Part shown: piece by piece, positions 8,107 through 14,821 of the stretch
Position numbering within the stretch: the first letter of the stretch is position 1
How the letters are laid out: each line of letters opens with the position of its first letter
Assembly (NCBI GenBank): GCA_000482145.1
Contig: AUXH01000483.1
Coordinates: forward strand, 1-14,821
Direction of reading: 5' to 3'
DNA: 14,821 nt
Source of the DNA: Strigomonas culicis
Taxonomy: Eukaryota > Euglenozoa > Kinetoplastea > Trypanosomatida > Trypanosomatidae
Notes under the pieces: generated by a model
The model's database searches: none
Told to the model about the DNA's origin: nothing
The model's input: only the letters and a program-made list of their open reading frames with translations
Position numbers and translations under genes: made by a program

Positions 8107-8230
8107 CTAGTAGTAGATGTAAATGAGCATGTGTGTGCAATACGACGGGAATAAATAAACAGAAGAATTTAAAAAAAAAATAGGAAAAAACGAATAAAGA
8201 AGAAGAGCAATGAAAAAAAAAAACAAGAAA
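8107..8230 (-). promoter_or_regulatory. predicted spliced-leader acceptor of the GAF-like gene
   Basis: Between about 8160 and 8230 the minus strand is a long T/C tract. No AG occurs from there until 8108-8107, three bases before the ATG at 8103, implying an almost absent gene-encoded 5' UTR. Inference. Confidence 0.4.
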
Positions 8231-8284
8231 TTACACATACATGCCCAACAAGAAGGCAGAAAATGGAAACACCGCAAACAATCA

Positions 8285-8302
8285 ATATATATATATATAT
8301 AT
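8285..8302. repeat. (AT)9 microsatellite
   Basis: Nine perfect AT units read directly from the sequence, in the presumed 5' flank of the GAF-like gene. Confidence 0.9.
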
Positions 8303-8328
8303 CATACTACACTCTGATGATGTGCATT

Positions 8329-8340
8329 GTGCATATGCAC
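8329..8340. repeat. 12-base perfect palindrome
   Basis: GTGCATATGCAC reads the same on both strands. Preceded by a partial copy (TGTGCAT at 8321-8327). No known role; may be chance. Confidence 0.6.
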
Positions 8341-9001
8341 GAGTATATTTTTTTAAGCTTCTTCGTCAATATACATTTACTTATGTCTCTCAAATTAATT
8401 AACAAAATACAATAATAATAAGCAATAATAATAATGAAAAAAAGAGAAAAAAAAAGAAAGAGAGAAATATATATATAAAGGTTGATACAATGGTTTTGCC
8501 AAATAATAACCTTACTAATTATTCTGCAACAATCATGAAAAAAAAAAGAGGATTCTCTTTTTTAGCATGTATTTCACAAAAAAACAGGGCATTTTTCTTC
8601 TTTTTTCTTTATTATCCAGTTCCTTTGAAGTACCCTCCTCATAAATTTACATTGTAGAATAGCACGTCTTCTTGTGTTTTTATCGATGTTAAAGGAAAAA
8701 AAGGAAAAAGACAGTAGACGTAGATTGAGGAAAGAAAGTACCAGAGAAAAAGAATAACTGAACAGAAGAAAAGAAAAAAACGAAGCAAAGGGAGAAAGAA
8801 ACAACAATGAAAACTAATGAATGTTTTGAATTATATAGAGTAAGTTAGAAACAAAAAGAAACAAGATAAAAAAAGAATCATGCACGCAAAAAAAAAAAAA
8901 AGTAAATGATACAGAGCAAATGACAAAACAAAAACACACCATCTAAGAAAAAAAAAAAAGAAGTCTATGATTACTAACGAAAGAAGAAGAAAAAAAAGTC
9001 A

Positions 9002-9874
9002 CTACTTCTTTTTAAACTGTACTAGCACGACAGTCATGTTATCTGTTCCTTCTCTTACAGTATTAGTCGTTGACAGACACTCGTCTAATAAGCATTCACA
9101 AACCTGTGCAATGTCCATGCCCTCGCCTAGTGATTCAACAGATAACAGGTGTTCTCTCACAAAGTCGCAGCACTTTTCATTCGACAACACGTCCCATATA
9201 CCATCGCAACCCAAAATAATAAATTCGTCATCGCTTGTGAGTTCAGTTATAGTCACATCAGGTAAAGCGGTGACTGCTTGCTCCTTCCAATCCAAATCTG
9301 CTGCTTGTTTAAAATCCAAATCACCCAGTGCACGGCTAACCGCGAGAGTCATGTTAACTCTCCCGTTTTCCACAGCACAGCCTGCCTTTACAATACGCTT
9401 CTCTTCTCCCTCATGGTACGGTTTGTGATCCGAGCTCAAAGGGATTACATTACCTGAACGAAACAACACAGCTCTGCTGTCACCAGCATTAGCACAAACA
9501 ATTTTATCCTGGTCCAGATACACACACACAGCCGCAGTACCGCTTGCCGCAAACTTGTGGCAAATAAGATCGTCCATGCATTTAAACGCAGTTTCAAACG
9601 CATCCTGGTAGTTTCGAGGATGTGCGTCTAGAGCTTTGAGGACCTCGTCCAGCATGTGTGAACGGCAAAACCGAGCAGCCTCATCCGACTGGTGGCCATC
9701 AAAAACACCAAAAAACGCTCGTGTTTTGACACCACCTATATTCAGCTGTGTAACGTGAGCATCCTCCATGGTCTTTCGCCACCCTTGCATATTACAGCAG
9801 CCAACACGGAGTCGCTTTGTTTCAAAAACAGTCGAAAACTTTTGCGTTTCCGGTTTCGCTAATAGATCACTCAT
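9002..9874 (-). CDS. PP2C-type (PPM family) serine/threonine phosphatase
   Basis: A 290-residue single-domain protein, close to the minimal PP2C catalytic core. Family motifs in order: GWRKTMEDAH (31-40), FFGVFDGH (54-61), SGTAAVC (111-117), ANAGDSRAVL (128-137), LSSDHKP (146-152), LAVSRALGD (177-185), FIILGCDGIWDVLS (218-231) and GTDNMTVVLVQF (276-287). Predicted metal ligands are present: E37, D38, D59, G60, D224 and D278; R33 is the likely phosphate-binding Arg. Such enzymes remove phosphate from Ser/Thr with Mn2+/Mg2+ and are insensitive to okadaic acid. Residue 2 is Ser, so N-myristoylation is not expected. I start at 9874 rather than at an upstream ATG (10015): the extra 47 residues are Phe/Leu-rich translation of the pyrimidine tract, and a splice acceptor at 9892-9891 would remove them. 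GC is about 45% in a sampled line (9241-9300), far below the genes to the left. No defects. Confidence 0.95.
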   Translation of the reverse strand: MSDLLAKPETQKFSTVFETKRLRVGCCNMQGWRKTMEDAHVTQLNIGGVKTRAFFGVFDGHQSDEAARFCRSHMLDEVLKALDAHPRNYQDAFETAFKCMDDLICHKFAASGTAAVCVYLDQDKIVCANAGDSRAVLFRSGNVIPLSSDHKPYHEGEEKRIVKAGCAVENGRVNMTLAVSRALGDLDFKQAADLDWKEQAVTALPDVTITELTSDDEFIILGCDGIWDVLSNEKCCDFVREHLLSVESLGEGMDIAQVCECLLDECLSTTNTVREGTDNMTVVLVQFKKK

Positions 9875-9890
9875 TTTCGCTGTATTCAAC

Positions 9891-9918
9891 CTTGTATTGA
9901 CAAGGGAAAAAAAAATAG
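9891..9918 (-). promoter_or_regulatory. predicted spliced-leader acceptor of the PP2C gene
   Basis: A T/C run at about 9895-9918 on the minus strand is followed by the first AG at 9892-9891, 16 bases before the ATG at 9874. This decides the start codon against the upstream ATG at 10015. Inference. Confidence 0.6.
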
Positions 9919-10037
9919 AGGTTGGAAAAATCAGAAGAAAAAGGTATAGATTCTTCTTTCCGTGTTCTGTATCAAGGAATGTCCAAATGTAAAAAAAAAA
10001 TGGATAAATACACAATTAAAAGTATTTTTTTTTTGCT

Positions 10038-10040
<3 letters not shown>

Positions 10041-10076
<36 letters not shown>
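10041..10076. repeat. (GT)18 microsatellite
   Basis: Eighteen perfect GT units, followed by a decayed extension (to about 10092). On the transcribed minus-strand RNA it reads as AC repeats, between SmD3 and PP2C. Confidence 0.95.
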
Positions 10077-10079
<3 letters not shown>

Positions 10080-10946
10080 TGTGTTCGTGTGTATATGCAG
10101 TGAGAAATAATCCGCTTAGGAGTCAAGAAACTTAAGGTATATATGTTGCAGTGTGTTCTCCAGTATTGTTACTCTCACTTAATTGATTGTTTCCCTTCAA
10201 TAATGAAAAATGGATAATTATGAAAAGGGAAATCACTATTGATAAAAATCTGTTTATATTTGAAAAAAAAATGTATAAATAAGGTTCAGTATAGTGCAAC
10301 CTTCACAGCAACAACAACAAAAAAAAATGTAGAAGTAAAAAAGGGAAAAATAAATTGAGAAAAGGGCAAAGAGCAAAGAGGACGGGGGAGAAAAGCAAAT
10401 GTAAAAAAAAATGGTCTCAATAAGAACATAAACAGTGTTGTTACATACACAGACATCACGCAAAATGAAAGAAAGAGGCAAAAAAAAAAAATAGTAGGAA
10501 AAAAAGTAGTGGAGTTGCTTTTCAAAAAGGATGAATCCAAATGAAATAGAAAGAAAAAAAATACTGTACACAACATCAATTTAAGGAAAGAAATGGGACA
10601 CGCACAAATAGGAGAAAAAAAAGAAAAGAAATTACAGAATTTAATATTCTTTCTATGATTATTGTTTACAATTTCGTATGTACTTCTGCATTTCCTAAAA
10701 GATCATTTAATTTAACTACGAGTTCATTTGCTGAAAAAAAAAACTTCTACACTTAAAAATACATCTTCACTCATATTTATAAGTACAAATACAATTTTAT
10801 GTGTAATTCATGTCACCTGAATCAAAAGAACACACTATAGTAAAATTGAACGTGCATTATCTTGACACTAAGGTTTGTTCTTATTGAATTCCTTCTTTGT
10901 TTTTTTAATGAGTGCGCGCCATTTATTTTATTATGAATTGATGCTC

Positions 10947-10950
<4 letters not shown>

Positions 10951-10983
<33 letters not shown>
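10951..10983. repeat. (ATT)11 microsatellite
   Basis: Eleven ATT units starting 47 bases beyond the SmD3 stop codon, therefore inside its 3' UTR; AAT repeats in the RNA. Confidence 0.95.
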
Positions 10984-11029
10984 TCTTTTTTAAAGTACAT
11001 ATCGGGAATAAATACCCTGCAAAGAAAAA

Positions 11030-11443
11030 CTACCTTTTTAGCTTTTTCAGGGCTCTGTTTTCTTTTTCCTTTTGATAAGACTTTTTTTTATCAGTCTTCT
11101 TCTTGGCGATAGACTTGGATTTCGCTTGCTTAAATGACTTTTTGATTCTCTGTTTGATTGCATCCTTTCGCCAGTCCAATAAAGGGGAGTTACGAACCTC
11201 AGAAGGGAGCTGGACTAAACGAATATTTGCACCCGAAAGTGCAACTCGTTCCACTACAGAACGAGACGAGTCCTTGTCTTGACGGCGCACTTCCACTAAT
11301 TCTAGATTACCAAATTGAGGATCCACTTTGGTCAACTTTCCTTTGTAAACGCCGCCCTCAAACGTTTCGACGGTAATAATAAAATTAATACTGTCCGTCA
11401 ATACACGCAAAGGAATTCCCAATATATTATCCTCTGCCTCCAT
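11030..11443 (-). CDS. SmD3: core spliceosomal Sm protein SmD3
   Basis: A 137-residue protein. Residues 9-51 fit the Sm1 motif with the SmD3-type opening GIPLRVLTDSINFIITVET and VYKGKLTKVDPQFGNL; residues 65-80 fit Sm2 (VALSGANIRLVQLP), and the SmD3-like extension SEVRNSPLLDWRK follows at 81-93. In the family, SmD3 pairs with SmB in the seven-member ring that holds the U-rich Sm site of spliceosomal snRNAs; in trypanosomatids this machinery serves mainly trans-splicing. The tail (94-137) is very Lys-rich instead of the Arg-Gly tail of animal SmD3; it could be a nuclear-localisation or RNA-contact element. The usual Sm2 RG pair is SG here. It is the first gene of the minus-strand unit next to the strand-switch region. 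A clean pyrimidine tract and AG at 11472-11471 give a 27-nt 5' UTR. GC is about 41% (149 of 360 bases at 11041-11400). Alternative: another Sm/LSm paralogue, less likely. Confidence 0.87.
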   Translation of the reverse strand: MEAEDNILGIPLRVLTDSINFIITVETFEGGVYKGKLTKVDPQFGNLELVEVRRQDKDSSRSVVERVALSGANIRLVQLPSEVRNSPLLDWRKDAIKQRIKKSFKQAKSKSIAKKKTDKKKSYQKEKENRALKKLKR

Positions 11444-11470
11444 GGCTTCACTATGTGTTAATGGTGAAAG

Positions 11471-11540
11471 CTTACAGAGAAAAAAAGGAATCGAGCAACA
11501 AGATAATTGACTAACTTATGGAAAGGAAAGAAAAAGAGGA
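11471..11540 (-). promoter_or_regulatory. predicted spliced-leader acceptor of the SmD3 gene
   Basis: The minus strand has pyrimidine tracts over about 11520-11540 and 11475-11492, then AG at 11472-11471, 27 bases before the ATG at 11443. Inference. Confidence 0.6.
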
Positions 11541-12397
11541 TTAAATGGATGTAAAAAGAAGGCAAAAATGAAGTATACACGATGTTTTTTCTCACAGCTC
11601 TCATTGATGTCATTTTCTTCAATAGGCTATATTTTCGCAAAGAAAAGTAGATTTTAGGCGCAGTTAGTCTCAATAGTACCACGAACAGACAGAAATAAAA
11701 ATAGTTTTGCGTACATATGTATACGATAACAAAAAGAAAAAAAAGGAGAACCAAATAGCAATGAATGAAGTAATACATATTGTGTTTTCATCATGACTCT
11801 GAATAATAATAGAAAACTGTAAATAATGTCATTTAATATATACAAATAAATATATATTACATGCAAACCCTCCACAAAAAGGAGTTGCTTGCAGAGAATA
11901 ATAACTCTCATGAATTGCTTTACTCGCAGGTCGACCTTACACACGCCGACACGAAGCGGCCCGGTGCGAGGAAAAGGCACGAAACGGCCCCCGCGCGGCC
12001 CACACGCACGACCGGGCAATAACGCGGCCACGGGGGTTGTGCGCGCGCGAAATAGGGGGCCACCCCCCCCCCGTGTCCCGGCGCGAGCAGCGCGCCGGGT
12101 GCCCCCTGGGGCCCTCGGCAAAGGGAGGCGAGAACGGAATCAGAAACCCGCCAGGACCCCCAACGAGCACGCCGAACCCACGCGCCAGAAACAACGGCCA
12201 TGGGCCGCCGGTCCCCAGGGGGTTTGAAGGGGGTGGAAAGGAATTCCACACATGGATGGATACAGAATTCCCGGCGTCGGTTCCACAAGCTTCGGCATTT
12301 GCGGCGGGTGGCCACGCCCTGCTGGCTCGGCGCGGTGGTGGGGGGCCGCCACCCTCGGCGAACCACGCCGCCCAGGCGCGCGCCGCCCCGAGCCCGC

Positions 12398-12536
12398 CGA
12401 GCGTTAGCCAAGGGCGCCGTTTTTGTGAATGCTTGATTCGCCGTGCGAAGAGGTGTGCGCCGATGCCTTTGAACGTGCGAGCGTCCTGGCGTCGCAAGGC
12501 ACTGTTTTCGCAAGCGTTTGATCCCCCAGCCGTGCG
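12398..12536 (+). repeat. two degenerate ~50-60 base direct repeats in the GC-rich core
   Basis: Copy one (12398-12447) and copy two (12478-12536) share, in order, CGAGCGT, CAAGG, GTTTT, a TTGAT block and a closing CCGTGCG. A third partial echo (TTTGAACGTGCGAGCG, 12468-12483) lies between. Seen by eye; divergence is considerable. Confidence 0.4.
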
Positions 12537-12861
12537 TTATAGGGCGCGCGTCCCCGAGTAGCGACGAGGCGCGCAACCATCCTTTAGGCTCCGCTGTGTC
12601 CTCGCCGTTGAAAGCGGGGGGGGGGGGGGCGATGAACCGCGGACGCTTTCACTTTGCTCTTTGGGTGCCCGTGCGGTGGGCGCTGGGGACCGCCGGGTTT
12701 TTCGGTCGCCGGCATCGGAGGGCGCGACCCCCGCCCTTACCCCGCAACGCGGCGTGGTTAAATGCATTTCCCACTCGCCAAAACAGCAGGCCAGACCGCT
12801 CAGCATGATAACGTCCCATTGCTTAAAACAAGGGTGGGGGGGGGGGTGGCGAGGTTTGGCT

Positions 12862-12888
12862 GGGTGACGGGGAAGGGGGGGCGCGGGG
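12862..12888 (+). other. potential G-quadruplex motif
   Basis: Four G runs (12862-12864, 12869-12872, 12875-12881, 12885-12888) separated by loops of 4, 2 and 3 bases meet the standard four-tract rule on the plus strand, the sense strand of the rightward unit. Whether it folds is not shown by sequence. Confidence 0.6.
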
Positions 12889-13094
12889 CGGCCGTGGTGT
12901 GCCTTCGTGCGTCTGGAAAACGGTTTCCCCAGGTGTTTCTCCTTTCCCTCTGATGTGCTTCGCTTCTTGGCTTTCCGGGGCGCTGGCAAGGCTCGTTGGT
13001 GCTGAAAACCTTCTCGCATCCTTCTTTTTTGGGGGGCCCTGGTTTTTCTTACTCTGGCGCGTAGCAACGGCGCTTCCAGGTAACGAGACAGTGA

Positions 13095-13116
13095 GGGCGG
13101 GGGGAAGGGGGGGGGG
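13095..13116 (+). other. potential G-quadruplex motif
   Basis: G runs at 13095-13097, 13099-13104 and 13107-13116 with 1- and 2-base loops; the last run of ten can supply two tracts. Plus strand. Confidence 0.55.
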
Positions 13117-13653
13117 ACGCTCGGAGGGCTGCTCACGGCGGGGTTCCTTTGTCATCGAGGGGGCTTTTGGTGTGCTTGGGGCGCGGGGGGCGTCTCACCC
13201 CGCCTCGGGGTGGGTTGGCAACGCCTCTCGAGGCCGCTTCCTTGCCGTTGGCGGTGGGGGTTGGCGGCGTGGTGCGGCGCTTGGTCATGGGCCGCCAAAT
13301 GGTTACGCGAAGACGGGGGGGCCTTCGCACTTGTTGATGTTTGATGAAATGACACTTTTATTTATTCATCACTGTTAAAAACTGGCACTTATTATATTTA
13401 GATTGTTTGTTTGCATTGAAGGAAAATATTTGCGTTCTGTTTGCGCTTTATGTTTACAAAGCTCTGTTGTGGGATGTATTCTGTTGCCCTCTACTCAGTT
13501 TATTTCCGCTTCCCTTTTTACATTTAAAAAACCTATTTAGTATAGAGCCTTTTACTTGTACACATACATTTTTTTTTTTTTGGTAGAGCAGGCCTTTGTG
13601 TATACTATTTATTCAAGTACAATTTATACCTTTTTTTTTGTTCACCTAGAACG

Positions 13654-13687
13654 TTTTTTTTTTTTTTAACAATAATAAAAAAAAAAG
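13654..13687 (+). promoter_or_regulatory. predicted spliced-leader acceptor of the plus-strand membrane-protein gene
   Basis: T14 at 13654-13667, preceded by other T runs at about 13570-13581 and 13631-13639, is followed by the first AG at 13686-13687, giving a 38-nt 5' UTR. The pyrimidine tract is on the plus strand, opposite to all the genes to the left, which supports the change of transcription direction. Confidence 0.6.
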
Positions 13688-13725
13688 TAGAAATACACAA
13701 GTGAATAGGCAACACGCACGAACGA

Positions 13726-14292
13726 ATGAGTACTTCCGTGACTAGACTTAATTATGCCCAAGTGGTGATTTCACTTGTATCTGCGGTTGCTTTACTCGTA
13801 TTGAGCGGCGTTCAGTTTTTTATCCGTACATCAAGCCGTGATAGGCAATTGGTTCGTGTTCAGCGCGAGATTCGTTTTGACGGCGCTTATTTATTAGGTA
13901 AGCCAGAAGGCAATCGCAGTCGAAAAATCGTAGAGGATGGGCTTAAGACTCATCGCTTCAAAATAGTGGACCCTCCTCAGTATAATCGAATTATTTCACC
14001 CATTGTAGACAATTCACGCGATTCTATTCAAGATTGTGCTGATATGCTGTACAAGGTAAGAAATGCCCTTTCTCGTACCCATGGTAAATTGGCAGGCCTT
14101 ATGAGCATGCGATGTTGTCTTTCCTGTATTAAGGGCTTGCAAAACTCTGAGAACAAGGAACGCTTTTTGCATGTGTATGAGGCCATTGTTTTTGGTACTC
14201 ATCGTATGGATGGAAGAGACATTGTCAGCTCGCACGACATTAAATTTATGCATGCCTTTTTTTACAATACCATTACCAAGGAGTTGGAGTAA
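13726..14292 (+). CDS. small single-pass membrane protein, function unknown
   Basis: A 188-residue protein with one clear hydrophobic helix near the N-terminus (about 11-33), a basic stretch right after it (RTSSRDRQLVRVQREIR), and a soluble remainder of about 150 residues. Positive charge after the helix suggests the C-terminal part faces the cytosol. The C-terminal half has a conserved-looking helical segment with VYEAIVFGT (150-158). The plan of an N-terminal anchor plus a helical domain carrying a YEx3-GT-like element is vaguely like the eukaryotic C1orf43 family (DUF4528); this is a memory-based resemblance only, not tested. Not a signal peptide by feel, since the helix lacks a cleavage-like site. 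It is the first gene of the rightward unit, next to the strand-switch region, and is AT-richer than the left-hand genes. The 5' UTR and a pyrimidine tract on the plus strand support the start at 13726. Real gene: likely; function: unknown. Confidence 0.8.
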   Translation: MSTSVTRLNYAQVVISLVSAVALLVLSGVQFFIRTSSRDRQLVRVQREIRFDGAYLLGKPEGNRSRKIVEDGLKTHRFKIVDPPQYNRIISPIVDNSRDSIQDCADMLYKVRNALSRTHGKLAGLMSMRCCLSCIKGLQNSENKERFLHVYEAIVFGTHRMDGRDIVSSHDIKFMHAFFYNTITKELE

Positions 14293-14821
14293 TTACAATA
14301 AGGATTGTAACTTCATTTTTTTTTAGCCACAAAATGAGTGATTGGTATTACAAAGAGGCATTCTGGCTCCATTCATACTGGAGGGTAACATATTTTTCCC
14401 TTTTCCATTGCGAATTGTTGTCGCAAAGAGATTTTTCAGTACATGTATATTTTTGTTCAGAGCAGCGAATAAATACTGTAGTAATTCAAAGCATCCCCTT
14501 TTCTTCTTAATACTTTCCCCCCCCCCTTCTTGTACGTGAGCGTGCATCTGCAGGCGAATAATAAACACGTGAATAGACAGAGTCACATTGCAATATTGCG
14601 GAAACAAAAAAGTGGAAGAGAATCCAATCTTCTCTGCCAGAGTATCTCAATGCCGAATTGAAGAATGGGAATGTGATCTTTCTGCTTAATAATAGCACTG
14701 TAACTAGATGTATGGATGTTTATATATTCACTGAAAGACTACTATACATTTTTTAATTTATTTGCACTTTTTTTTTATTGAACATTGGTGCCTCTCTTTG
14801 CACTGCTAATAATAATAATAA
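14293..14821. other. AT-rich 3' flank of the plus-strand gene
   Basis: No credible gene. A pyrimidine tract with C10 (14517-14526) is followed by AG at 14539-14540 on the plus strand, which could be a splice acceptor for a gene beyond the window. Ends in AAT repeats at about 14808-14821. Confidence 0.5.
14507..14540 (+). promoter_or_regulatory. possible spliced-leader acceptor for an off-window gene
   Basis: The pyrimidine tract at 14507-14532 includes C10 and ends before AG at 14539-14540. No long plus-strand frame follows within the window, so the gene would start beyond 14821. Such tracts also position polyadenylation of the gene before. Low confidence. Confidence 0.3.

Larger units (their letters stand above)
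8104..9001. other. AT-rich intergenic region, purine-biased plus strand
   Basis: No gene seen. It contains (AT)9 at 8285-8302, a perfect 12-base palindrome at 8329-8340, many A runs, and a block of more ordinary complexity at about 8575-8690 with a pyrimidine tract on the plus strand near 8590-8615. GC content of the neighbouring genes changes sharply across this gap. Confidence 0.6.
9875..11029. other. AT-rich intergenic region with microsatellites
   Basis: No credible gene in 1.15 kb. It includes (GT)18 at 10041-10076, several A runs, and (ATT)11 at 10951-10983 just past the SmD3 stop. The plus strand is purine-biased from about 10190 to 10640. Phe-rich frames here are translations of pyrimidine tracts. 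Confidence 0.6.
11928..13335. other. GC-rich core of the strand-switch region with inverted base skew
   Basis: Abrupt GC-rich island in AT-rich flanks. Hand counts: 11941-12240 has A66 T18 G107 C109; 12841-13320 has A47 T115 G202 C116. Thus GC is about 72% and 66%, and the A/T skew flips from strongly A-rich on the left to strongly T-rich on the right, where G also exceeds C. Each outward-going coding strand is therefore T-rich over A, and the right one also G-rich. G or C homopolymers: C10 at 12063-12072, G14 at 12616-12629, G11 at 12836-12846, G10 at 13107-13116, G7 at 13315-13321. Confidence 0.8.
11444..13725. promoter_or_regulatory. divergent strand-switch region, probable bidirectional Pol II start region
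   Basis: The coding strand changes here: everything to the left is on the minus strand, the gene to the right is on the plus strand, and both point away. The region has AT-rich shoulders (11444-11927 and 13336-13725) and a GC-rich core. In trypanosomatids divergent strand-switch regions are the usual sites of RNA polymerase II initiation for both polycistronic units, marked by histone variants rather than TATA-type promoters. No protein gene is convincing inside it: the open frames overlap in all directions and are low-complexity Pro/Arg/Gly-rich. I looked for tRNA B-box patterns and a spliced-leader-like exon and found none. Confidence 0.7.

Noticed and set aside
9875..10015. 47-residue N-terminal extension of the PP2C protein
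   Set aside because: Phe/Leu/Ile-rich translation of the pyrimidine tract; a predicted splice acceptor at 9892-9891 would remove it, and the family normally begins close to the residue chosen.
10254..10579. Minus-strand Phe-rich frames of about 100 residues
   Set aside because: Direct translation of pyrimidine-rich intergenic sequence; no domain and biased composition throughout.
11920..13378. Several 60-220-residue open frames on both strands in the GC-rich core
   Set aside because: They overlap each other in many frames, are Pro/Arg/Gly-rich, have no domain pattern and no acceptor-like upstream tracts. Few stops are expected at this GC content.
11444..13725. tRNA, snRNA or spliced-leader RNA genes in the strand-switch region
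   Set aside because: Read for GTTCRANNC-type B boxes on both strands and for a spliced-leader-like exon; none seen. A covariance-model search would settle it.
14323..14698. Small frames on both strands past the membrane-protein gene
   Set aside because: Short, overlapping, low complexity; no supporting motif or acceptor arrangement within the window.
1..14821. CRISPR array, insertion sequence, retroposon or viral remnant
   Set aside because: No regularly spaced direct repeats, transposase or reverse transcriptase motifs were seen on either strand.

Overview
The window looks like nuclear DNA of a kinetoplastid protist, most likely a trypanosomatid; genus not determinable from the sequence alone. 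Evidence: seven intronless protein genes; six in a row on the minus strand, separated by 0.5-1.2 kb AT-rich gaps, with no individual promoters seen; and, before nearly every start codon, a pyrimidine-rich tract followed by the first AG on the coding strand, the usual signature of spliced-leader trans-splicing. The protein families are eukaryotic (TPR-DnaJ co-chaperone, SLC25 carriers, PP2C phosphatase, SmD3).

Layout. Minus strand, from right to left (direction of transcription): SmD3 spliceosomal protein (11030-11443), PP2C-type phosphatase (9002-9874), a GAF-like plus coiled-coil protein of unknown function (6778-8103), a tandem double mitochondrial carrier of 752 residues (3961-6219), a TPR-DnaJ co-chaperone (1384-2937) and a C2HC zinc-finger protein whose C-terminus runs off the left edge (1-674). 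Plus strand: one small single-pass membrane protein (13726-14292), with a possible splice acceptor for a further gene beyond the right edge.

Between SmD3 and the plus-strand gene lies a 2.3 kb divergent strand-switch region (11444-13725). Its core (about 11928-13335) is very GC-rich, full of homopolymer G and C runs, and its base skew inverts from left to right (A over T on the left, T and G over A and C on the right), as expected if two transcription units start there and diverge. In trypanosomatids such regions are typically where RNA polymerase II starts both polycistronic units, so this is the likely promoter for every gene here.

The genes have no obvious shared pathway, which is normal for a trypanosomatid polycistron; regulation is expected to be post-transcriptional. 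Two points stand out beyond the strand-switch core: the two-carriers-in-one SLC25 protein with a possible relict EF-hand, and a sharp composition break between about 8.1 and 9.0 kb, with GC-rich genes to the left and much more AT-rich genes to the right.
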